DNA from: Sacculina carcini
Lineage: Eukaryota > Arthropoda > Thecostraca > Sacculinidae
Assembly: GCA_916048095.2 (NCBI GenBank)
Contig: OU696572.1
Coordinates: 6,699,954-6,763,953 of the forward strand
DNA: 64,000 nucleotides
Reading direction: 5' to 3'
In this document: positions 10,126 to 21,075 of the stretch, in pieces
Position numbering within the stretch: position 1 is the stretch's first letter
How the letters are laid out: each line of letters starts with the position of its first letter
Position numbers and translations under genes: made by a program
The notes under the pieces: model-generated
What the model saw: only the letters and a program-made list of their open reading frames with translations
Told to the model about the DNA's origin: nothing
Database searches by the model: none

Positions 10126-11044
10126 TCACCCAACAACGGGGTAATGACCGACTAAGCGACCACATACGGAAAACAACCCACTCTTGGTCAGCCCTGTCAA
10201 TTCGGGTGCAGCATCACGAAGAGCTGTCCCTCTCGACATATTCAACCACCCATCGGGTCCCTTCCTCAGAGCAATTCCCAATAATCGACCCCCATCTAGG
10301 CCCTCCGGCTCCTGAGTCTCAAAGCCATACCTTCGCAGATGCTCCCGAAGCTGCTGCACGCTCACATCGGACGTCCTCACGATGATATCGTCGACATAGT
10401 GATTTGTCGCCTTTCGCACCTTCTCGTCCAATGACAGGACCTTTCGCAGAATCAGCGTCATTATTCTTGGTGCACATGACAGGCCGAAGCCCAGCCGCGT
10501 CAACGCATAATGCACACCATTATACCTCACGACCTGATACTCCCACAGATCTCGGCTCACGTGAATCTGCAGGTATGCCGACTTGATATCAACTATCTTG
10601 ATTTCCCTGGCCATTGCCTCCACTCTCTGATCTTGCCAGCACACACTGACATACATGTCATCTCCTGTGTGACACAAGACAAAGCCGTTCAGCTCACGGT
10701 AATCCATGACAGGACGAACTTTGTCCTTCGTCGGCTATACGACGGCCAACAGGGGGATGATTCCCTTTACTGGGCCGTGCCATGGGATCAACCAGCCTTT
10801 CTCGATCCAGCTCCGGATCTCGGCATTGTACCTCGCTCACTCCGGGAGCTCTCGTACATCTGTACTCCGCCACGCTGTTCTGTAGCTGGTCCGGCTCTTT
10901 GTCAGACCACCGCCAGCTCACCGTCCATCGACCATCAGCGAGTGACGCTACGAGGTCCTTGTCGACAATTTCCAGCGGCTGCGGACTATCCGTGGAACCT
11001 GCCAACATAAACCTCACACACTTCGTCGATTTTTTGACACACAC
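10126..11044 (-). pseudogene. LTR-A reverse transcriptase
   Basis: 10694-11044 carries the N-terminal linker (WTVSWRWSDKEPDQLQNSVA aligns with the equivalent stretch of LTR-C) in one frame; 10126-10707 carries the palm in another. Palm motifs are VDIKSAYLQIHVSRDLWEYQ, LTRLGFGLSCAPRIMTLIL and HYVDDIIV, the catalytic box. A frameshift joins the parts near 10700. Same lineage as the LTR-C reverse transcriptase. Confidence 0.88.
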
Positions 11045-11540
11045 TTACGCGCCGGTGCACGACAGCACCCCTCGGGGTAAGGTTTCCCCCACTCAACGGT
11101 GTATATAGAGTCAGTACCCCTCTTCACTGTCACGCCTCCCATATGGTCGATAACGTCGTTGCCCAGGAGGCACTCCACCCCAAGGTTTTCTAATCCCTTC
11201 ACTACGAGTCCGGAAACTCTAAAACAGTGTCCCTGTAGCCCTATTACTACATAACAGGACTTCGTCTCATGAGAAGTCCTACCATCCGCTGTTATTAACG
11301 GTCGCCCCTGACGGGGAAGTGAACCCGCCACCACCCGTGCACCGACAATTGTGCACTCACTTCCCGTGTCAACCAGACACCAGGAACAACGACCGTTAAG
11401 AACAGCTTCAACGACCGGCATACGACGCGAAGTCAATACACCGGCCGTCCATCGAATCGCCCGGCGTGCCCGACGCACCAAATGTGCTCCCCTGTGATGA
11501 ATCCACGCGCAGAGCAGGGACTCACCGTCGCCCCTTTACA
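11014..11540 (-). pseudogene. LTR-A aspartic protease
   Basis: Contains the retropepsin signature LVDTGSECTIVGARVV with the single catalytic Asp, and later a CLLGNDVIDHMGG segment matching the second conserved block. It opens right after the gag stop in a different frame, with no overlap. The original gag-pol link (frameshift signal) seems lost in this copy; in LTR-C it is visible. Confidence 0.85.
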
Positions 11541-11551
11541 GGGACCGCCGC

Positions 11552-12573
11552 TTAATTGCGGTCGACTTCCATGTCGGAGGACGCTGCGCCCTCCGCATGA
11601 AAATGCGAGCACGTCCGAGCTCGCGAGCGGCGTGACATCGACGTTGACGCCGGCTCCTCGCAATCACGAGCGAAATGCCCGTGCTTGCCACACCGGTAGC
11701 ATTGCGCTCCCGGGCACTCGCGGACCAGATGGTCGCCGCCACATCGGTAACAGCGGAGTGTCCGGCGCGCAGAAGAGCGCTCCGGACGGCCCGGCCACCG
11801 AGACACAGAGCCGTCTCTCTCGTCCGACGCTTGAGGAACATGAGAGCGGTCCCTCGAGCTGCTCGCTACTTGAGCGTAGCTGACTCGCTGCCTAGATGCA
11901 GCCACCACCCCAGATGGACGGTTTCTGGGTGCAGCAGCCCTACGCGCACCAATTCTGGCGCGCACCGCCGACAGCACGCTGTCAAACTTGGAGGTATAGG
12001 CCCCCTCTTTCGCCATAGCCCACTCATAGATTGAGTCGGGTAGGCCCTCATAAAACTTGACGCGGAACGCCAAGCTCTCGGGTGTCAACCCTACACGGCT
12101 ACCTAGACGCTCTAGGTCGTCCACAAAGGCGTCCACTGACTCGCCAGATCGAAGCTGACGAGTCGAGAAACGCCTCCACGCCTCTTGGCGAGGCACGCCA
12201 AACTCGACGACCAGCGTGGCTTTCACCACGGCCCACTGTGAGGCGTCGCCCACGAATATGCGCCGGTAGAGACATCGCGCGCTCCCATCCAGCATATGGT
12301 CGACCTGCTGGACATGGCATAGCCGCTCAAAGTCGGCCAGCCACTCAGTGACGTCAAGAGTGACGTCACCACCGAAACGCGGTAGAGCCCGCCCTATCCT
12401 GTCAAGGATCGGCCCTCGGGCCTGCATTAAAATGTTGGCCAACTGGCCAACATCTACCACGGGTCCTGCGGCCCCTGCTCGGGTCTCTGACCCTCCTGAC
12501 CGAAGTCATCTGATTCACTACCGGAACCCTCTTCGACAAACTCGCGTTTGCCCCCGCCAACGGCCTCAGCCAT
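11552..12573 (-). pseudogene. LTR-A gag with two zinc knuckles
   Basis: The likely start is the ATG at 12571-12573 (MAEAVGGGK), only 16 bases from the LTR and matching LTR-C in position. An acidic N terminus runs in that frame to about 12455, then a one-base shift moves to the main frame (VDVGQLANILMQARGPILD). The capsid-like core includes WLADFERLCHV and ends in two CCHC knuckles, CYRCGGDHLVRECP and CYRCGKHGHFARDC. It packages element RNA in a virus-like particle. Confidence 0.85.
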
Positions 12574-12577
12574 ATAT

Positions 12578-12589
12578 GCCGAAATAGCT
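12578..12589 (-). promoter_or_regulatory. Unusual primer-binding site of LTR-A
   Basis: On the coding strand AGCTATTTCGGC follows the 5' LTR without spacer. It has no TGG start. It is the reverse complement of GCCGAAATAGCT, the first 12 nt of animal tRNA-Phe as I know it. The same 12-mer occupies the same place in LTR-C. Confidence 0.65.
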
Positions 12590-12922
12590 TGTTGGGCAAT
12601 CGGGCAAAGCCCTCTTACCTCTCGCGCAGGAAAAACCCGCGCACACGACGAGAATACGTCCACACAGCGAATATCGTATCCAGACACGGCAACGATGCTT
12701 ACAACGCACAGGCCACCAACAGAATATCACGCTCGACCGCTCGAAAAGCCACCTTCACATACGCCAGCTGATACACGCCTCCGGCAGTAGGCTCAAGTCG
12801 CGGCCAATCAGCGCACGCGTTACAAGGCGACGCTACACACGCGCCAACCAATCAGCGCACGCGTCTCACTGGAAACACTCGAACGTTCTAGAACGTTCAG
12901 TGGCGTCCAAACTAACGCCACA
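12590..12922 (-). repeat. 5' LTR of element A
   Basis: 333 bp, paired with 7824-8153. Carries the second heat-shock palindrome at 12881-12898 and the same CCAAT-type duplicate. Confidence 0.95.
12881..12898. promoter_or_regulatory. Perfect heat-shock element in 5' LTR of A
   Basis: Same 18-bp palindrome as in the 3' LTR, unchanged, in the copy that would drive transcription. Confidence 0.7.
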
Positions 12923-12927
12923 ATAAG

Positions 12928-13329
12928 TTTAATCGGTATCATTATATTCAGCAGATCAATTATTTGCAAATATAAAAGTACAAACGCTACAAATATTTAC
13001 ACAAATACTACAAATATGCACACAAACTTAGTGTCCCTAATGCGACTACGAATAATAGCGGATCACATTAATCAGAGTGGCAATCCTGACCAGAAAAACG
13101 GGCAATATGTTCGTTTAGGAAAAAACCACTGAGGAAATATATTTAATGTACAAACAGCTATTTGAACACAAAGAACTACATCAAAGAAACCATCATCCAT
13201 AAAACCAGTTCTAAAAACAGTTTACTATCAAATAACCAATTAATTTGGTTCAACTTTCCTTGATCTGCCGCCAATTTTTTTCTATATGTCTACATCTACG
13301 AAAACCGTTTAAAAATGGGTTAATACATG
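12928..13329. other. Unassigned AT-rich stretch
   Basis: No gene. GGGCAATATGTTCG near 13104 recalls the subrepeat of the foldback element at 32857-33411. Confidence 0.4.
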
Positions 13330-13703
13330 GTTTCTTTTAAAAAACACAGGATTACTCAATGAATTTGTTTTGTTCTTCTGACAAATTATTTCAAATATCC
13401 ACATCATTAAAGCCGTCTTAGAAACATGGGTTTTCTCAATAAGAAAAACCTAAACCACCGGACCCGGATGCACTTTCAAACAGTCTCCTGAGGTATTTAT
13501 TGATAAATATTTTTGTTTTTTATACTATTATCAAATTATCCTTGAAATGAGACACGTAAAGTTGTACAAAACGTCAAATAAACTCGTTTCTATGTACTAA
13601 AATCCAACATCCGATAACAATTGGGGCTAATTCTAAAAAAAAACAAAAAAACAATTTTTTGCAAAAAAAACCGCAACCAAAAAAACGGTTTTTTGCATCA
13701 CTT
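13330..13703 (+). repeat. Dispersed AT-rich repeat R2, copy 1
   Basis: Shares a long alignment with 32590-33590, including CCACCGGACCCGGATG and TACTAAAATCCAACATCCGA and the end GCATCACT. It ends where the decayed LINE begins. The type is unknown; the other copy is interrupted by a foldback element. Confidence 0.75.
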
Positions 13704-14577
13704 ATGACACCACATGGCGGCATGCCATTTTGTACAAACTACATCGCTGTGGTGTCAGAGGCAACATGGTGAGGCTTGTGCAAACTTCCCTCTTGAACCG
13801 CACTTCCTTTGTGCGTGTGGGGAACTCCCTGTCTCGTCCGTTTGATTTGGTAGAAGGCGTTCCACAGGGTAGTGTGCTCAGCGTGGATCAGCGTGCCATC
13901 GTGATCAACGACATTGACGCTAATTTGTTGCTCTCATTTGACGGTTCCTGTTGGTGACTTCCCCATATGGTGTTCCTCGCGCAGCGCTGTCGCTGTGCAT
14001 CGTCAGCTGCAGCCTAGCAGTAAACAAAACAGTGACTTAGAGAAGGCTTAATGGCTCGACGTCCAACTCACATTTTGCTGTCGTCCAAGTGCTTGCCCTT
14101 GCATGTGAGTGGAATTGTACGGCAGTGCTGTCTCATTCCTCTCGCGATTTGGTTTTTAGTGTCACGTTGGTCTCGCGCTTGACCTACACCGACCATATAT
14201 CGGTGCTGAGGACCACATGTATCAAAGCAGTAAATGTGTTGAAGACTATATCCCGCATGCGATACGGAGCATATCGGCAATCTCTTGTTCTATTTTTAGG
14301 TCGTTATTCAGATCGCGCCTCGATCGTAGGCACAGTATGTGCTGTCACTTTGGAATACGCAAAACACCGTTGAATAGTACGCAGGGGTACGCATTGCCAC
14401 CGGTGCGTTTCGCAAGTAATCTATTGTCAGTCTCCTTGTCGATGCTGATGAGGTTTCGCTGGTGTTACGTTGTCAAAAGCTGGGTATGCGAAATTCTTGC
14501 AAGCTGGTAAACACCCAAGAAAACCCGCGTGGTATTCCCTGTTGTATATTACACAGAACACATTATATATTTCACAG
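13704..14577 (+). pseudogene. Decayed Jockey/R1-type LINE reverse transcriptase fragment
   Basis: Corresponds to about 1186-2060 of the LINE at the window start, with many stops and frameshifts. It still reads TLHRCGVRGNMV-like and GVPQGSVLSV (motif B), and LTYTDHISVLRTTC. The catalytic Asp box is damaged. The sequence resumes on the far side of LTR element B at about 17634, so B inserted into it. Confidence 0.8.
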
Positions 14578-14738
14578 TGAACATTGCATGACGCAACCAC
14601 ATCAAACTTTACAACGCTCATGCACGCTCACAATACGCGCTCATACAAGACTCTCCATGACGCTCACAAGATCTGCACAACTGTGTCTCTACTGACTCAG
14701 CACTTATGCATTTGCTTCCTGTGTAACACTACCTGTCC

Positions 14739-14803
<65 letters not shown>

Positions 14804-14939
14804 ACACACACATACACACACACACATACATACAGACACACACAGACAGACCAACACTATTAGCTGATTCAGCACTGGTCGGTGCAAGTTCACTCGCCTC
14901 GTGTGTATGCGTTCTCGTGTGTCTCGCCAGGCATCGCCA
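14578..14939 (-). repeat. 3' LTR of element B with (CA)n
   Basis: Contains a long CA microsatellite (about 14740-14835) in its middle. Flanks match the two outer parts of the right LTR. Confidence 0.85.
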
Positions 14940-14978
14940 TATCACCTCCCCACCTAGCCTGAGGTTGTCCGAAGGGCG

Positions 14979-15602
14979 TTATTTTGAGTAGGCGTAATGT
15001 TGTGGTGGCTTCTTCGCACGAGTGGATCGCCGTAATCCACGATGTTCAGCGTCCGGCTTACTACTCTTGTCCTTGGTTTCTTGAACAGAAAAAAAGTATT
15101 TTTTAGTCGCCATGTCCACCTTCGGAGAGGTAACCGGCTTATCGCCATTTTGTGGCGGTGATTGTTGCTGGAGGTATTCTTCCGACTCCTCGTCTTCTTT
15201 TGAGGCGTAGCGGGGTTGCAGCTGCTCCACATGTCGGCGCCAGGCTGGTCCTCGTGGAAAGACCTTGACGTTTAGGCCCCGAGTGCCCAGCCGTTTGGCG
15301 ACGATCGCTGGCACCCATCGTGGCTTACGATCCCGCCTCGGTCCGTAGTATTTTGCATATACCGGATCTCCGACGGCGTAGGCGCTCACGAGCTTGGATA
15401 TCTCTCGCGCTTGCGACTTGGTAGCATTATCTGTCTGTTTCCCCTGCGCAACGTGAGCTGGTGAGGGCAGAAGTGTCGATTTTGGTACGGATCTGTCTTC
15501 CGTTGAGAAGTTCATCTTTCCATAAGTCTGGAAACTCGTCGCACAATTTTCTTCATTCATCTTGGAGATGTATGTCCGGTGACACATTGTTGAACACAGC
15601 AT
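14979..15602 (-). pseudogene. LTR-B integrase C-terminal region
   Basis: VGDPVYAKYYGPRRDRKPRW and the downstream WRRHVEQLQPRY are the SH3-like C-terminal module of gypsy integrases. The frame ends in a basic RRSTRAKKPPQHY tail near the natural stop. The N-terminal border falls in the deletion that joins it to the protease. Confidence 0.8.
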
Positions 15603-16362
15603 TCACTTGTCTTTTCGCATGTTCAAGTGCTTCATCAAGCGAAATATTCAGCTTGTCCGATGCTGCTCTTCCCAACAGACTCAATCCGTTCACTGTAGAG
15701 ACAATGTCCTTGATGTGTTTCTTCACGTTTGCTCCTGGTAGCGTTGTGGCTCCAGTGAACGTTCCGAGTACCGGCATATCGTGGTTTGTAGCCGACTCAT
15801 ATCTCCACGTGGGTTTCTGAAGCTTGGGCTTGCCTATTTTCTCCCAGAACGCTCTTGTCACGAAATTCCCATTGGTGCCTGTATCAATTTCCATGACGTG
15901 GCTGTGACCATTTATCTCGATCTGCACCTCCATTTTTGGGAGTGCATCGTCGTCACTGTCCACTGTGTTGACCAATTCTTGCGATATAATCTTGACAGAC
16001 TGTTCCTTTGATCTCTTAGTCTTAGACATACAAGCCTTTTCGATGTGTCCAAGTTTTTTGCAGAAATTGCATGTTGCATTTTTGAAACTACAGTCTTTGG
16101 CTAAATGATTGTCTCTTCCACAACGGTAGCACTTACTTTTCTGTGTTACTCGCGTTTCCTCAGCCTGGACTTTTGCAGCAGCCCGACTGTGCTCCTTCAC
16201 TTTGTTCACTGGAGATGGTTTTGCTTTGTAGACCGTTTCTTTCGCCACTTTTGCCGCTTCTTCAGTCTCGATTGCAATATTGACTGCTTTGGTGAATGTG
16301 AGCTCGTCGTCGTTGATCTTGAATAAACCTTTCAAGACTGCTTCGTTGTTCACGGAGCACAT
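15553..16362 (-). pseudogene. LTR-B nucleocapsid and protease
   Basis: Two CCHC knuckles (CYRCGRDNHLAKDC and CNFCKKLGHIEKAC), then a retropepsin region around MEIDTGTNGNFV and GLSLLGR. Where a reverse transcriptase would follow, the frame runs into the internal deletion (after NNVSPDIH). Confidence 0.85.
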
Positions 16363-16476
16363 GAACCGCGTCCGAAGAGCGTCGTCCTGGGCGTCCTTGA
16401 TAGAAGGAAAATCGCAGGTGACAGCATCTTGACGAATTCTCGCTGCCAGTTCCTGCGCTGTTTCGCTCGGTTTCCG

Positions 16477-16980
16477 CTACATGTCGCTCCAAAATCTGAA
16501 TCTTTTTCGAACGACGAATCTTTTGGGATCGAATTGATCTTTCATCAAAGCGACTATGTCTTCAATTGACAGTTGATTGATGTTTTGAGGCGGAGTCTGC
16601 TGAGCTGTCAGGTTGGACAAAAGCTTGTAGGTGGTGTTTGATTGGTTGGTCAAGAACACCTGAGCCTCTCGTTGTTTGGGAACGGAATTGGCTCCCACGA
16701 ATGTGCAAAATCTTGCCCAATAATCCGTCCACAGTTCAGACGTGTGGTCGAACGGTGAAAATGCGGGAGTAGAAACTGATTGAGCAAGGTTCATGCTGGT
16801 AGCTGATTCCGTCTTCATCTGCATGGTGGCCTCCATTTGCTCTTTATGCTGGCGTATCAGCTCCATTTTCTCTTCCTGCTCTTCTCTGCGTTGTCGCCGC
16901 ATTTCTTCCATCTGCTCTTTTAGCAGTTTGCTCAGTTCTCTGGTCTCTTCCGACATGGCGGTAGACTCAGCTGAGATCAC
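16477..16980 (-). pseudogene. LTR-B gag N-terminal region
   Basis: Starts near MISAESTAMSEETREL, followed by a Glu/Arg/Gln-rich coiled coil (about residues 10-60) and a gag core (LWTDYWARFCTFVGANSVPK, QAQVFLTNQSN-like). It continues across a frameshift at about 16480 into 16262-16362 and so to the zinc-knuckle segment. Confidence 0.8.
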
Positions 16981-17067
16981 AGTTTCTGTTACGCGATGCG
17001 GTTTTCAGACGTTGCTCTTAGCCTGACTTGGTCGTTGATCTGACAAGATGTGGGTCACGGCGTCGAG

Positions 17068-17624
17068 TGAACATTACATGACGCAACCACATCACACTTT
17101 ACAACGCTCATGTACACTCCGCTCACAATACGCGCTCACACAAGACTCTCCATGACGCTCACAAGATCTGCACAACTTTGTCTCTACTGACTCAACACTT
17201 ATTCATTTGCTTCCTGTGTAACACTACCTATCCCATACACTCACACACACACACACACAGAGACCACGAGACCACCGGCGTGATGGGGGCATCCCTGGAC
17301 GACTTCGTGAAGCTCCTGGGCGGCAGAATCAGCGAGCGTTCAGGGGAGCCGCGAGAGACGGCCTGGCTTCGGCAGCGAATAAGCCTGGCCGTCATTCGTG
17401 GCAACGCCGCCTCCATTGTTTTATAGTAGTATTGTGAATATGTGTACGCGTTTGTAAATATATTTGTTTGTGTCCCACACACACACACACACACATACAT
17501 ACAGACACATACATACAGACACACACACACACACAGACAGACCAACACTATTAGCTGATTCAGAACTGGTCGGTGCAAGTTCACTCGCCTCGTGCGTGCT
17601 CGTGTGTCTCGCCAGGCATCGCCA
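17068..17624 (-). repeat. 5' LTR of element B with inserted segment
   Basis: Matches the left LTR except for about 237 extra bases at 17236-17472, bounded by TCCCA on both sides. Confidence 0.8.
17236..17472 (+). mobile_element. LINE-like 3' fragment inside the LTR microsatellite
   Basis: Encodes a frame ending AWLRQRISLAVIRGNAASIVL and a stop, then about 40 AT-rich bases. The style recalls the very C terminus of LINE ORF2 proteins, from memory. Flanked by TCCCA (17231-17235 and 17473-17477), a possible target duplication. Confidence 0.5.
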
Positions 17625-17633
17625 TATTTCCGA

Positions 17634-17670
17634 TGTGGTATTTCCCGGTATGTGCTTGAATAGGAGCAAA
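17634..17670 (+). pseudogene. Continuation of the decayed LINE right of LTR-B
   Basis: GATGTGGTATTTCCCGGTATG resembles 2045-2070 of the LINE at the window start. This supports insertion of LTR-B into that LINE. Confidence 0.5.
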
Positions 17671-17863
17671 TTTCCCTACCTCAGTGCTCTGTGCTGTTTT
17701 GCCACAAAATAATGGTACTGCTAGAGTCATGGGGGATGTTTGCTAACAACCTTCTCAGACGATAATTCACAGCGGAGTAGTAAAAGACTGCACCACTTTG
17801 CTACATATGACGTCACACTCTCCCTTGCCATCTCCTATGACGTCAAACTTAACCTAACCTAAC

Positions 17864-20303
17864 CAACGCCACCTAGATACAGGCCCTTCCACGAAAGTAT
17901 GACGTCATCGTCACGTCACACTGTGCGGACAAGTTTTTCAACTGTCAGCATGGCAGTTGCATGGTAGCGAGCGCACGTGGTTAGTGCTCTCGTGTGTTTA
18001 GTGTTTTATCGCGTGCTATTCTTGGCGATAATTGACGTGTATAGTGATTTTCACTTCAGTGTGGTTTAGAGTGAAGTGCGAATTTGTCAGATTTCATGTC
18101 AAGTGTGATTTGCGCAGCCATTTTGTGATCCTCACTCGGATGATTCTGCATGCCATCATCCTGGACATTTTGCTGCGTTCAGAGGTTTGGTTTCGTTCAT
18201 AGGTTGAGTAAAATATGTACATCTGCTCGTTTCTCATGAGGTCTTTGCTTCGTTAACATGTCTTATCAACGTAGTTATACATTTGCGTACCACAATAGTT
18301 ATAAATCAACAGAGGTGGGCACTGTTTAGCTGTGTAACTGCTAGTGTTTCGCTTTTAGTCGACATTGAGTGTTTACATTGAGGTTACTGATTTTGAGATA
18401 TTTATATTACTGGTGTTTTAAACTCATTAGCGACAATATATCACACATATCACTTCAGCTCTCGGGTAGTGGCTAAGGCGCTGGAAACTTGTGTCAGAGG
18501 CTCGCGGTTCGAATTCTGGCCCGCGTGCGAAATTTACTATCCGCTTGGGTTTACTGGTAGGCTTCGCTGTAGATTGGTTCATAGCGAGACGTGTCTTATA
18601 ATCAAAATACGGTGCGCGCTTAAAACAACAATTAATATTAATCAAAATAAATCATTTCAGCAGTGACTTCAGCTAATATGAAAGGTTTATTTCATCGCAG
18701 AGCTATTGATGTTTTCTTGTTTGTGTTCATTATATGTTATTAGGAAATTCCTGGAGCTGGTTCCAAGGAGCAAAATGAATTACGACTGATAGTATAAATT
18801 CAGCATGTTCTCATTCCCAGAAAAGCAAGAACTACTATAAAGCGTGACATCCAAACACGCCGGATCACCTTCAATCATATCAACATCATAGAGATTGTGT
18901 GGATCTCGCTTAAATCAGGTATTACTTCAAATTGTTTGTGCTTTATGGAGAATAGACACAAAATCCAGTGTAGTCATGTTCGAATTTATTGATCATTGTA
19001 CGGTTTGTCGCTCAAAGCTGTTCGTCCGTCGGATATTGAAGGACAACATATTAAACTTGTGCTGAATGTTGGGAATGATTTCGCGGTGTTGGCTCTAAGA
19101 TCATTGGGTGCTACAAATAATCCTGATTTATCTTAAGATACTGCTCATTTTATTTAAATAATATTGCGTTGGTGGACTATTCGTAATGTAGTGACACCGT
19201 ATAATGACTCCAGGTTGAGAAATGTTTATTCGATGACTGATTCAGCTATGGATGCCAGGGCTTTGTTTTTAGAGCATTTCATGAGATGGTTGGATTGATG
19301 GATGTCAGACAAGAATATGATCAGTTAGACTAGAGACGTTTTGGCTGTGTATCACACATCATATGCGCTCTGTGACATCTCGAAGTATTGTGTGAAGGAT
19401 TTGTGATTGCACATTATCAAATCAAATAATATATATTTATATTGATTTCATCAGGCAATATTGATTTAATCACATCATGCACTATTGACTCGAAACATTT
19501 TACGTGTTCTGCGGATTATTTTCGTGATATTTCAAAGATATCGCTGAACGTCTCATCTTTCGTATATGTGACGCTGGTATTTCATATTCCCATCATCCAT
19601 TGATCGTATATATTGCGGGTTATTGTTGTATTTTCTCAAAAAACAGGATTGTCATTCATGTAAAACATTTTGGCTGCGCGAAGTAAAACCATGTCATCCG
19701 AAAAAAATTCGTATTCGAGAGAAATTGATCGCCGAAGATTGGCGTAATATTTTTATGTTGATGATATTGTTTTGCTTTGATTTAAATTGTGCAGAAGTAT
19801 CATAAGTATGATAAATTGTGTATTGTTGGAAACCAGCGCGATGATTGGTTTCATGCACTAGAAAAACTGAGTGATTGCGGTGTTATGCTTGTTTACTTGT
19901 ACTGTTCTCAACATCGTAATTTACAATTAATTGCAGAAAAATTGTGTGCACCGCTGTAAATGTTCTTCTGAACAATAATTGTTGTGACACTCATCTACGA
20001 TAAATTAGAAACAATGGAAGCGAAAACGTTCTTCATTGTATCGTGTATGGTCGTTGCATGTTTGTGTTTTTACTGTTTTATGCCTGTGTGGGCTTATAAT
20101 ATATTCAGTTATTCTATTTGCAATTGTATTTGAAGCTTCTTATGTTGGTAACATGATTTTCAAACTTAATTGAGCCGGAATGCAAGTCAAACACCCGCAC
20201 TAAGCACAATTTCTAATAACAACGCGTATCGCCCGTACGAGTGAAGCGACCGCAATCGATGACGTCATACTTTCGTGAAAGGGCCTGTATCTAGGTGGCG
20301 TTG
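17864..20303. mobile_element. 2.4-kb element with 47-bp terminal inverted repeats
   Basis: 17864-17910 and 20257-20303 are inverted copies with a single mismatch, starting CAACGCCACCTAGATACAGG. Flanks share ACCTAA, but lie in telomere-like sequence so a target duplication is uncertain. I found no transposase; the inside is AT-rich with scattered short frames and a tRNA-derived SINE. Probably a non-autonomous DNA transposon of unknown superfamily. Confidence 0.75.
18456..18530 (+). mobile_element. tRNA-derived SINE head
   Basis: A-box-like TAGTGGCTAAGGCG and a perfect B box GGTTCGAATTC about 40 bases apart, with a tRNA-like loop between. The cloverleaf is incomplete, so this is more likely a SINE than a tRNA gene. 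The body end is not defined. Confidence 0.5.
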
Positions 20304-20313
20304 ACCTAAGCTA

Positions 20314-20834
20314 ACTTTGTTCTCTTTTTTTCTTTTTATTTGATTTTTTTTCTTTATATTTTTCATTCTATACCTAAACTAACCCGACCCAATCAAACCT
20401 AACCTAACCTGACCCGACCCAACATAACCGACCCAACTTAACTTTTATTATTATTATTATTATTTTTTCTTTTTTTCTTTTCTTTTTTTCTTTATTCTAT
20501 ACCTAACCTCTCCTTTTCACTTTATTTTTCTTTATTTCTTTATTCTATACCTAACCTAACCCGACCCAATCAAACCTAACCTAACCCGACCCAACCAAAC
20601 CTAACCTAACCCGACCCAACCTAACTTATTTTATTTTTCTTATTTCTTCATTTTCTTTATGCTATACCTAACATAACCCGAACCAACCTAACCCGACCCA
20701 ACCTAACCTAACCCGACCCAATCTAACCTAACCTAACCTAACTTTTATTTTATTTTTCTTTATTTCTTTATTCTATACCTAACCTAACCTAACCTAACCC
20801 AACCTAACCTAACCTAACCCAACCTAACCTAAGT
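20314..20834 (+). repeat. Degenerate CCTAA (TTAGG-type) array with T-rich spacers
   Basis: About six units, each joining a T-rich spacer (TTTATTTTTCTTTATTTC style) to runs of CCTAACCTAA and CCCGACCCAA. The base motif equals the arthropod telomere repeat. The higher-order period is roughly 80-120 bp, irregular. Confidence 0.85.
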
Positions 20835-20867
20835 TTTGTTTATTCTATTTATTTTAAATATACATAC

Positions 20868-20932
20868 CTGACGGGTTTCGAACCGGGGTCCTCGCGTCTG
20901 CAGAGTTCGGCCACATCAGCGTTTTACGGGGA
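20868..20932 (-). mobile_element. Partial tRNA-like (SINE) sequence
   Basis: The minus strand has a B box GGTTCGAAACC after GCAGACGCGAGGACCCC and a degenerate A-box-like TGTGGCCGAACTC. Too broken for a tRNA gene. Confidence 0.4.
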
Positions 20933-20963
20933 ATGTGTATATATGCTGGTGGAACTAGATATA

Positions 20964-21075
20964 TTTGTCTCTTTCGCGCCACATTTGTCTCAAAATTATT
21001 TTGTTTGTCTCTTTCGCGCCGCATCTGTCTCCTAATTACTTTGTTTGTCTCTTTCGCGCCTCATTTGTTTTTTTG
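20964..21075 (+). repeat. Minisatellite, three units of about 44 bp
   Basis: Units begin TTGTCTCTTTCGCGCC, followed by CATTTGTCTC-like sequence. Confidence 0.8.

Larger units (their letters stand above)
7819..12927 (-). mobile_element. LTR retrotransposon A (Ty3/gypsy-like), full length, decayed
   Basis: Two LTRs (7824-8153 and 12590-12922) flanked by the 5-bp duplication ATAAG (7819-7823, 12923-12927). Internal order on the minus strand is gag, protease, reverse transcriptase, RNase H, integrase. The LTRs differ at about eight positions plus one 3-bp indel (about 97.5% identical), suggesting moderate age. The purine tract GCTGGGGGAGA (minus strand of 8154-8164) abuts the 3' LTR. The primer site is unusual (12578-12589). 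The protein plan matches LTR element C. Confidence 0.95.
14578..17624 (-). mobile_element. LTR retrotransposon B (Ty3/gypsy), internally deleted
   Basis: Related LTRs at 14578-14939 and 17068-17624 with TG...CA ends. The minus strand encodes gag, zinc knuckles, protease and then directly the integrase C terminus. Reverse transcriptase, RNase H and the integrase core are missing. The purine tract GTGGGGAGGTG (minus strand) lies by the left LTR at about 14942. No matching target duplication was found. I could not assign the primer site. Confidence 0.88.

Noticed and set aside
12548..12790. 80-codon ORF repeated at 7713-8021
   Set aside because: Translation of the LTR of element A on the wrong strand.
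14584..14991. 135-codon ORF rich in His-Thr
   Set aside because: Translation of an LTR with a (CA)n tract; no independent coding evidence.
19623..19805. 60-codon ORF inside the 47-bp-TIR element as a transposase
   Set aside because: No DDE, HTH or zinc motif; length and composition fit chance in AT-rich DNA.
20380..20830. True chromosome end
   Set aside because: The CCTAA units are degenerate, mixed with other motifs and flanked by ordinary sequence on both sides; an interstitial array is more likely.
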